Assembly (NCBI GenBank): GCA_964374095.1
Contig: CAYJXJ010000226.1
Location: forward strand, 1-6,664
Direction: 5' to 3'
Length of the DNA stretch: 6,664 nucleotides
DNA from: CAYJXJ01 sp964374095
GTDB taxonomy: Bacteria > Elusimicrobiota > Elusimicrobia > UBA1565 > UBA9628
Under the pieces are notes generated by a model. That model did not search any database. It was not told the origin of the DNA and was given only the letters and a program-made list of their open reading frames with translations. The translations under genes were made by a program, and so were the position numbers. Of the stretch, positions 1 to 6,664 are shown in pieces; within the stretch, counting starts at the first letter, position 1; every line of letters starts with the position of its first letter.

Positions 1-24
1 ATCTTTCAGCGCACCCCTTAAACC

Positions 25-45
25 CGTGGCGAATTCATCGCCGCG
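25..45 (-). terminator. Weak hairpin after the aminotransferase
   Basis: A stem of seven pairs with one mismatch (CGCGGCGA against TCGCCACG) and a five-base loop begins four bases after the TAG stop. Only a TTT follows, after a GG, so termination would be weak. The remaining bases to the window edge show no gene start that stays open. Confidence 0.25.
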
Positions 46-49
46 TGTA

Positions 50-1393
<1,344 letters not shown>

Positions 1394-1399
1394 GTCTTT

Positions 1400-1405
1400 C
1401 CCTCG
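1400..1405 (-). promoter_or_regulatory. Ribosome binding site of the aminotransferase
   Basis: The 18-base gap between the two genes contains CGAGGG, with its GAGG core seven bases before the ATG at 1393. The upstream gene ends in TGA, immediately followed by an in-frame TAA. The tight spacing supports co-transcription and fixes the aminotransferase start. Confidence 0.65.
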
Positions 1406-1411
1406 TCGTTA

Positions 1412-2926
1412 TCAGTACAGATTCGAATTCCGCCGTTCCCCGGTGTAGTCCAGGAACACGGTCTTGAGTTCGGTGAAGAAATGGAGTCCTTCCTTGGACA
1501 TCTCCCGCTCTCCCACGCCCGAGCCCTTGACCCCGCCGAAGGGGACCTGGGCCTCGCCGCCGATGGTGGGGCTGTTGACGTGGACCATCCCGGCCTCCAT
1601 TTCGTCGACGAAGCGCATGGCGAGCGTGAGATCCTGGGTGTAGACCGCGGAGGTGAGCCCGAACTCGCAGCTGTTTGCGAGTTCGATCGCCTCCGGGAAA
1701 GTCTTCGCCGTCGAAACCGCGAGAACCGGTCCAAATACCTCTTCTTTAAAGAGGCGCATCGAGGGGTTGACGCCGGTGAACAGAGTGGGTTCGAGGAAGA
1801 AGCCGTGCTTGAGCTCACCCTGGTCGAGTTTTTTGCCGCCGAAGACAAGTTTTGCGCCCTCCTTCTTGGCTGTGTCGATATATTCCAAGTCGGTTTGGAG
1901 TTGCGAGTCATCCACGGCGGGACCCATGCCGACGGTCGGGTCCATGCCGTTGCCCACTTTGATCTTGCGCAACTCAGCGAGCAGCATTTGGAGGAACCGC
2001 TCCGAGATGCTCTCATGCAGGATCAGCCGGCTCGTCGCGGTGCACCGCTGGCCGGTGGAGCCGAAGGCGCCCTTCATGACGCCGCCCAGGGCGAGGTTTA
2101 GGTCCGCGTCCTCCCAAATGACCGCCGGGTTCTTGCCGCCCATTTCGCAGACGACCTTGATGCCGCGGCGGCCGCACGTGGTGTGGACGCGTTTGCCGAT
2201 CGAGTTGGACCCCGTGAAGGAGACCGCGCGGATGCGCTCGTCTTCGACGAGCACGTCGCCGATGGCCGAGCCCGCCCCCATGACCAGGTTGAGGACGCCC
2301 GGCGGCAGGCCGGCTTCCTCGAATATTTTGGCGATTTCGACGGCCATGGCCGGGACCAAGGACGCGGGCTTGAAAACGACGGTGTTGCCCGCGACCAGGG
2401 CCGGGCTCATCTTCCAGACCGGGATGGCCCAGGGGAAGTTCCAGGGGGTGATGACGGACACCACGCCCAGGGGCTGGCGGATGGTGTAGAGAAGGTTGCG
2501 GGCCAACTCTGAAGGCGCCGTGGTTCCCATCAGTCGCAGGCCCTCGCCGGCGAACCAGTCGATGAGGGTCGTCCCCTTGTCCATCTCGCCCTTGGCTTCG
2601 GAGAGGATTTTGCCCTGCTCGCGGGTCATGAGCGCGGCGAGCTCGTCGCGCCGGCGCCGGGCGATCTCGGCCGCCCGCATGAGGATTCTCCCCCGGACGG
2701 GGGCGGGCGTGGCGCGCCAGCCCGGCGCGGCCTCCCGCGCGGCGCCGATGGCGGCCAGGGCGTCGCCCGTGCTCGCCCCCTTGAAGCGCGCGACGACGTC
2801 GCGGGTGTCGGCCGGATTGAGGGATTGGAAGTCCCTGCCGCTGGAGCCTTCGATCCATTTGCCCCCGATGAACTGCTTCAGGGTTGCGGTTTTAGTCGCG
2901 CCTTTGCTTTTGGTTAGAGTTGGCAT
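1412..2926 (-). CDS. NAD(P)-dependent aldehyde dehydrogenase (candidate semialdehyde dehydrogenase)
   Basis: This is a 504-residue soluble enzyme of the aldehyde dehydrogenase superfamily that oxidises an aldehyde to its acid. The core motifs are intact: the oxyanion Asn N163 in PWNFPW, K186 in FKPAS, the cofactor loop FTGSNSIG (237-244), the general base E261 in CEMGGKNP, the nucleophile C295 in GQRCTATSR, and E396 in EEVFGP. Having both E261 and C295 marks it as hydrolytic, unlike the CoA-acylating methylmalonate-semialdehyde dehydrogenases. Ser at position 189, where NAD-specific enzymes carry Glu, suggests it can use NADP. The GQRCTATSR region recalls alpha-ketoglutaric-semialdehyde dehydrogenases, so that activity is a real alternative. 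The partner aminotransferase makes malonate semialdehyde or its methyl form the more attractive substrate, but this is inference from context. It has its own promoter and shares a transcript with the aminotransferase. Confidence 0.93.
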   Translation of the reverse strand: MPTLTKSKGATKTATLKQFIGGKWIEGSSGRDFQSLNPADTRDVVARFKGASTGDALAAIGAAREAAPGWRATPAPVRGRILMRAAEIARRRRDELAALMTREQGKILSEAKGEMDKGTTLIDWFAGEGLRLMGTTAPSELARNLLYTIRQPLGVVSVITPWNFPWAIPVWKMSPALVAGNTVVFKPASLVPAMAVEIAKIFEEAGLPPGVLNLVMGAGSAIGDVLVEDERIRAVSFTGSNSIGKRVHTTCGRRGIKVVCEMGGKNPAVIWEDADLNLALGGVMKGAFGSTGQRCTATSRLILHESISERFLQMLLAELRKIKVGNGMDPTVGMGPAVDDSQLQTDLEYIDTAKKEGAKLVFGGKKLDQGELKHGFFLEPTLFTGVNPSMRLFKEEVFGPVLAVSTAKTFPEAIELANSCEFGLTSAVYTQDLTLAMRFVDEMEAGMVHVNSPTIGGEAQVPFGGVKGSGVGEREMSKEGLHFFTELKTVFLDYTGERRNSNLY

Positions 2927-2933
2927 GGGTTGG

Positions 2934-2937
2934 CCTC
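2934..2937 (-). promoter_or_regulatory. Ribosome binding site of the aldehyde dehydrogenase
   Basis: GAGG lies seven bases before the ATG at 2926. This supports that start codon and fits the short leader expected from the promoter at 2962-2990. Confidence 0.6.
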
Positions 2938-2961
2938 GGTCCTGGGATGTCCTAGGCGGCT

Positions 2962-2990
2962 ATTATACCGAATCCGCGGGGCCCCGTCGA
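2962..2990 (-). promoter_or_regulatory. Sigma70-like promoter for the aldehyde dehydrogenase-aminotransferase unit
   Basis: Read on the minus strand, a perfect -10 box TATAAT lies at 2967-2962. It is preceded by exactly 17 bases and a 4-of-6 match to the -35 consensus, TCGACG, at 2990-2985. Transcription would start near 2955, giving a leader of about 30 bases to the ATG at 2926. The AT-rich -10 stands out in very GC-rich surroundings, which makes chance less likely. It implies that the aldehyde dehydrogenase and aminotransferase can be transcribed separately from hydA and the permease. Confidence 0.7.
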
Positions 2991-3025
2991 CGGCTGGCCG
3001 CTTGGGCTCACGCAAATATGCTTCG

Positions 3026-3055
3026 GAATTCACTCCCAGCGCTGGGAGTAAGTTC
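3026..3055. repeat. 30-base palindrome after the permease gene (hairpin or operator)
   Basis: The central 18 bases (3032-3049, ACTCCCAGCGCTGGGAGT) are perfectly self-complementary. The symmetry continues outward to GAA/TTC arms, so 13 of 15 base pairs match over 30 bases. It begins 16 bases after the permease stop and ends about 35 bases before the -35 box of the downstream promoter. As RNA it could fold into a long stem, which would suit a transcript end, but no T-run follows in either direction, so it is not a classical intrinsic terminator. A regulator-binding site or a dispersed palindromic element is equally possible. Confidence 0.6.
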
Positions 3056-3071
3056 AGTTCTGAGCCGACCC

Positions 3072-5213
3072 CTAGGCGTCTTGGAGCGCCCGCAGTTCCT
3101 CGTCGGCGATCCGCAGGCGAAGGGCCAGGGTCCGGGCCAAGCGCGCGAAGAGGGTCGCGCCCAGATCGGGATGGGCCATGGAGAGCTCGTTGAATTCGGA
3201 CCGCGAGAGGGAGTAGAGCAGGGTCGGGCTGATGGCGACCGCGTCGGCGGAGCGCAGGCCATGGTCGAGGAAGGCCACCTCGCCGAAGAAATCCGAGCGG
3301 CCCAGCGTGGCGATATGGTGCTGCTTGCCGCCCTCCAGGGGCAGCAGGATGCGGATCTGCCCCTTGCGGATGAAATAGACCTGGTCCCCCGTATCCCCGC
3401 GATGAAAGACCGTCCGTCCCTCCCCGAAAGCGGACTCCTTGACGATCCTCTTCAATGCGGCCAGGGATGCTTCCGGCAAGTCGCGCAGGGCGTCCATCTC
3501 GCGCAGGTCGAGAGCCGTCGGCGAGTGCGGTTGCTTGCGTCCGGATTCCTCGAGCAGGCGGTCCTCGGCCCACTCCAGGGCCGCGTCCCGCTCCCCGAAA
3601 ATGCTGACGAAGCGCTTGGGTTTGATCAGGCCGACTTCCGCGAAATAGGCCTCGAGGTCGGTCCCGCTGGGAAGCGTCCCGGGCAGCGAGCAAAGGATGA
3701 GGCGTCCATTTTGCTCGTGGAGGCGGTCCTCGACCTGCTTGAGCATGTGGACGGCGGTGAAGTCCACGCTCTGAACGTGCTTTAGGTCCAGGATGACGTA
3801 GCGCCGCGAGGCGAGGTCGCCTTCAATCTCGGTGAAGAGCTGGTCGGTCGTTCCGAAGAAGAGGCTGCCCTGAAGCTCGCACAAGACGATCTGGGAGCTG
3901 AGATCCTTGAGGCTTTCACGCTCGGCGGGCAGGCGGCGCTGGCGGGAGGACAGCCGGTCGCCGTAGATTTTGCGGCGCAGCACCGAGCCGCTCATGAGGT
4001 CGCGGATGAAGAGTATCGCGGCGAGGGCCAGGCCGGCCCCGGCCGCGGCGATCAGGCCCACGCCGACCGCGGTGACGATGACGGTCGCGCTCACCAGGAA
4101 GTCGAAGGCCGTCGAACGCTTCCTCAATAGCCGCAGGCTCTTGCGGTCGAACATGCGCCAGGCCACGACCAGCAGGATGCCCGAAAGGGCCGGCAGGGGG
4201 ATCCACGCCAGCAGGGGGCGGGCCAGCAGGAAGGCGGCGAGGGCGAAAATTCCCGCGAGGACCGCGGCGAGGCGGGTCTGGGCGCCTGAAGTCACATTCA
4301 CCAGGGTCGGGCCCATGGTGCCCGCTCCGGGGACGCCGCCCAACAACGCCGAGGCCAGGTTTCCAGTCCCTTGGCCCAAGAGGGTCCGGTCGGAGTTGTG
4401 CCGGGAGCGCGTCAGGGCGTCGACCACGACGCAGGTCTTGAGCGTGTCGACCGAGAGGAGGATCGAGAGCGTGGCCGCGGGCATCACCATGGCTCCGATC
4501 TCCCCAACATTAAGGTCCGCTGCCGCCTTGAGCCGGTTGGCCAGCACATCCCACGGGGCGCCGCCGCCGTCGGGCAGGGCCCCCACCACCAAGATGTTTC
4601 CGGCGAGGGTGCGAAGTTCCGGCCAAGCGAAGCTGGCCGCCCAATAGGCGGCGATCCCGGCCCCCAGCCCGATCACGGGGCCCGGGACCACCTGGGTCAA
4701 GCGGGAGGAGAGAACCATCCCGATGATGGCGGTCAGCCCGACGATGAGCCCGGGAACGCTCCAGGCTTCGGGGGTCAGGAGGCCGTGCCCGAGTCCCAAG
4801 CCGCTGGGCAGCGCCAAAAGTTTGGGTGCCTGACCCAGGAAGATCAGGATCGCGACACCGCTCAAATAGCCGGTGACCACCGGGTAGGGGATGTACTTGA
4901 TCAGGCGGCCGCAGCGCAGAGCCCCGTAGAGGAGCTGAAAACCGGCCGAGAGGACCCCGGCGATGGCGAGCAGGAGCGCGGCCTTCCGCGGTCCCGCGGG
5001 CGCCAATTGCGCCGCCAGCGCGCCCATCACCGCGGCGGCCGGCGCGCACGGAGCGGAGACCAAACGCGGCGCCCCTCCCGAGAGCGCGGCGAGTATGCCC
5101 AGGGCGCCCGCGCCGATAAAACCCGCCACCGCGCCGTCCGCCGAACTCCCGGCCCCGAGCGGGGCGAAGATGGCGACCCCGAAGGCGAGGGCCTGCGGGA
5201 GGACGACGAGCAT
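3072..5213 (-). CDS. SulP/SLC26-type permease with STAS and cyclic-nucleotide-binding domains
   Basis: This is a predicted inner-membrane anion or organic-acid transporter. Numbering from the ATG at 5213 gives 713 residues. Residues 1 to about 405 are the hydrophobic SulP core: LPQALAFG in TM1 (5-12), the TM3 motif GGAPRLVSAP (46-55), and SVDTLKTC followed by RHNSDR (271-276) in the TM8 region. A STAS domain follows at about 437-553 with the signature DLKHVQSVDFTA (476-487). A CRP-like cyclic-nucleotide fold fills about 575-701, with FFGE (642-645) and the phosphate-binding R654-S655 in place, so nucleotide binding is plausible. The start is uncertain. ATG 5213 is the first standard start codon in frame after the hydA stop, but it has no ribosome site and removes an SADVWAGLAA stretch that resembles the usual SulP lead-in to TM1. 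The frame stays family-like back to about 5270, where the codon is GTA. The substrate cannot be read from sequence. SulP relatives carry sulfate, bicarbonate or dicarboxylates, and the context suggests a pyrimidine-breakdown product. Confidence 0.88.
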   Translation of the reverse strand: MLVVLPQALAFGVAIFAPLGAGSSADGAVAGFIGAGALGILAALSGGAPRLVSAPCAPAAAVMGALAAQLAPAGPRKAALLLAIAGVLSAGFQLLYGALRCGRLIKYIPYPVVTGYLSGVAILIFLGQAPKLLALPSGLGLGHGLLTPEAWSVPGLIVGLTAIIGMVLSSRLTQVVPGPVIGLGAGIAAYWAASFAWPELRTLAGNILVVGALPDGGGAPWDVLANRLKAAADLNVGEIGAMVMPAATLSILLSVDTLKTCVVVDALTRSRHNSDRTLLGQGTGNLASALLGGVPGAGTMGPTLVNVTSGAQTRLAAVLAGIFALAAFLLARPLLAWIPLPALSGILLVVAWRMFDRKSLRLLRKRSTAFDFLVSATVIVTAVGVGLIAAAGAGLALAAILFIRDLMSGSVLRRKIYGDRLSSRQRRLPAERESLKDLSSQIVLCELQGSLFFGTTDQLFTEIEGDLASRRYVILDLKHVQSVDFTAVHMLKQVEDRLHEQNGRLILCSLPGTLPSGTDLEAYFAEVGLIKPKRFVSIFGERDAALEWAEDRLLEESGRKQPHSPTALDLREMDALRDLPEASLAALKRIVKESAFGEGRTVFHRGDTGDQVYFIRKGQIRILLPLEGGKQHHIATLGRSDFFGEVAFLDHGLRSADAVAISPTLLYSLSRSEFNELSMAHPDLGATLFARLARTLALRLRIADEELRALQDA

Positions 5214-5266
5214 CGCGGCCAGGCCCGCCCAAACGTCGGCCGAACGGGAGTCGCTGGGAGCCGTCG

Positions 5267-6658
5267 TTACCCCCGGGGAGCGCGCCTGAGGAATTTTCCG
5301 GAGCCGGCTTTGCCGACCAGCTTGGCGCCCGAGACCATGTGCTGTCCCCTCAGAAACACGTCGCGGATGGCGCCCGAGACGGTCTTGCCCTCGTAGGGGT
5401 TGTAGTCGACGTTGGTGTGGTGGGTCTTGGCCGAGAAGGTGGTCGTCTTCATGGGATCGATGATGACGATATCGGCGTCGGCGCCCGGGAACAGGTGTCC
5501 CTTGCGCGGGTAGAGGCCGAAGAGTTTGGCCGGGGTGGTGGCGGTGATGTCGACGAAGCGGCTCGGCGTCAGGCGGCCTTTCTGGACGCCGTCCCAGAGC
5601 AGGAGCATGCGCGTCTCGACTCCCGGGGCGCCGTTGGGGATTTTGGCGAAATTTCCTTTCCCGAGCTCCTTGCCGATCTTTCCCTTGCCCGCCTTCATGC
5701 AGAAGGAGCAATGGTCGGTCGAAACGACTTGGAGCCAGTTGTGGGCCAGCCCCTTCCAGAGCCGCTCCTCGTTGCCCTTGGGCCGCAGGGGCGGGCTCAT
5801 GACGAATTTGGCGCCCTCGAACCCCGGCCGCTCATAGTCCTCGTAGGAAAGATAGAGATACTGGGGGCAGGTCTCGGCGTAGGCCGGGACTCCCCGGGCG
5901 CGGGCGGCCCGCACCTCCTCCATGGCGTCGCCGGCGGACAAGTGGACGATATAGACCGGGACGCCGGCCATCTCGGCCAGGGAGATCGCGCGGCGCGTGG
6001 CCTCGGCCTCGGCCGACATCGGCCGGGTGAGGGCGTGGTACTTGGGCTCGAGCTTGCCCTCGGCGATGGCCTTCTGGACCAGCACGTCGATGACGCCGCC
6101 GTTCTCGGCGTGCATGCACACCATGCCGCCATTTTCCTTCGTCTGCTGCATCGCGCGGAAAATGGTGGCGTCGTCCGACATGAAAATTCCAGGGTAAGCC
6201 ATGAACAACTTGAACGTTGTAATACCTTCGTTCACTAAGCGGTCCATTTCTTTGAGCCCTTTTTCAGGCAAATCCACGCAGATCATGTGGAAGGCGTAGT
6301 CCACCGAGGAGTTTCCCTGGGCCTTCTGGTGCCAGGTGTCGAGGGCTTCGGTGAGGGTCCCCCCTTTTTTCTGGATGGCGAAGTCGATGATCGAGGTCGT
6401 TCCGCCGAAGATGCCGCCGGCCGAGCCGGTGGCGAAGTTGTCGGCTGTGGTCGCTCCCATGAAAGGCATGTCGAAATGGGTGTGGACGTCGATGCCGCCC
6501 GGGATCACGATCATGCCCTTGGCGTCCAGCACCTTCGAGCCGTCAGGCTCGAAAGTCCCCAAGGCGGCCACCCGGCCGTTATGCACCGCGATGTCGGAGA
6601 CGAATGAGTCCGCGGCCGTCAGTATCGTCCCGCCTTTAATGACCAGATCGTAGCCCAT
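5267..6658 (-). CDS. hydA: Dihydropyrimidinase / D-hydantoinase
   Basis: This cytoplasmic amidohydrolase opens the ring of 5,6-dihydrouracil or dihydrothymine to give the N-carbamoyl-beta-amino acid, the second step of reductive pyrimidine breakdown; many members also hydrolyse 5-substituted hydantoins. The 463 residues match the family length, from the beta-sandwich start (MGYDLVIKGG) through the TIM barrel to the C-terminal return to the sandwich. All expected binuclear-metal ligands are visible: H59 and H61 (GGIDVHTHFD), the carboxylated lysine K150 (TTFKLFMAYPG), H183 (MHAENGG), H239 (VHLSAGD) and D315 (STDHCSF). Y155 and the substrate-contacting PNG at 341-343 are also present. The ATG is only six bases from the window edge, so its ribosome site and promoter cannot be seen. 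The frame of the following permease gene begins at or just after its TAA stop, implying one transcript. The family is certain. Dihydropyrimidinase is preferred over hydantoinase because a beta-amino-acid aminotransferase and an aldehyde dehydrogenase lie nearby. Confidence 0.95.
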   Translation of the reverse strand: MGYDLVIKGGTILTAADSFVSDIAVHNGRVAALGTFEPDGSKVLDAKGMIVIPGGIDVHTHFDMPFMGATTADNFATGSAGGIFGGTTSIIDFAIQKKGGTLTEALDTWHQKAQGNSSVDYAFHMICVDLPEKGLKEMDRLVNEGITTFKLFMAYPGIFMSDDATIFRAMQQTKENGGMVCMHAENGGVIDVLVQKAIAEGKLEPKYHALTRPMSAEAEATRRAISLAEMAGVPVYIVHLSAGDAMEEVRAARARGVPAYAETCPQYLYLSYEDYERPGFEGAKFVMSPPLRPKGNEERLWKGLAHNWLQVVSTDHCSFCMKAGKGKIGKELGKGNFAKIPNGAPGVETRMLLLWDGVQKGRLTPSRFVDITATTPAKLFGLYPRKGHLFPGADADIVIIDPMKTTTFSAKTHHTNVDYNPYEGKTVSGAIRDVFLRGQHMVSGAKLVGKAGSGKFLRRAPRG

Positions 6659-6664
6659 ATAAAG

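Noticed and set aside
36..38. Possible start of a further minus-strand gene after the aminotransferase
   Set aside because: The ATG at 38-36 runs into TAA after six codons, and the nearby GTG meets TGA after two codons.
2496..3785. A 429-codon open frame on the plus strand spanning the promoter region
   Set aside because: It runs antisense through the dehydrogenase 5' end, the palindrome and the permease STAS/CNBD region, with no recognisable domain.
5252..5260. CGCTGGGAG, matching half of the palindrome at 3032-3049, just inside the permease frame
   Set aside because: Only nine bases match, without the symmetrical partner, and it encodes ordinary residues; chance is the simpler explanation.
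4371..5396. A 341-codon plus-strand open frame opposite the permease
   Set aside because: It is antisense to the transmembrane core, with a Gly/Arg/Asp-rich composition typical of GC-driven shadows.
5214..5711. Upstream extension of the permease frame to an ATG at 5711
   Set aside because: The added residues are Arg/His/Pro-rich out-of-frame translation of the hydA C-terminus, which is strongly conserved in its own frame; the extension from 5711 to about 5271 has no family resemblance.

Overview
The window is GC-rich bacterial DNA holding four protein-coding genes. All lie on the minus strand, so they read from the right end of the window to the left. Nothing in the sequence fixes the taxon. 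The cytoplasmic enzymes, the SulP-type permease, the leaders with GAGG ribosome sites and a textbook sigma70-like promoter all fit an ordinary bacterium. There are no tRNA, rRNA, CRISPR or insertion-sequence signals. The long plus-strand reading frames are antisense shadows produced by high GC at third codon positions.

Layout in transcription order: (1) 6658-5267, a complete dihydropyrimidinase/hydantoinase with all metal ligands; (2) about 5213-3072 (possibly from 5270), a SulP/SLC26-type permease fused to a STAS domain and a C-terminal CRP-like cyclic-nucleotide-binding domain, beginning at the dihydropyrimidinase stop; (3) a 145-base intergenic region with a nearly perfect 30-base palindrome just after the permease stop and a strong promoter (TCGACG, 17 bases, TATAAT) about 35 bases before the next start; (4) 2926-1412, a non-acylating aldehyde dehydrogenase; (5) 1393-50, a class III PLP aminotransferase of the alanine-glyoxylate aminotransferase 2 / beta-amino-acid:pyruvate type, 18 bases downstream and clearly co-transcribed. 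The last 49 bases hold only a weak hairpin.

Together the genes look like most of a reductive pyrimidine catabolic pathway. Dihydropyrimidinase opens dihydrouracil or dihydrothymine to the N-carbamoyl-beta-amino acid. The aminotransferase would take the resulting beta-alanine or beta-aminoisobutyrate to a semialdehyde, and the aldehyde dehydrogenase would oxidise that to the acid. Dihydropyrimidine dehydrogenase and beta-ureidopropionase are not in the window; they may lie upstream of position 6664 or elsewhere. The least expected part is the permease with a cyclic-nucleotide-binding domain placed inside this set. Its start is also odd: the membrane-domain reading frame runs back to the dihydropyrimidinase stop, but the codon in the overlap position is GTA, not GTG.
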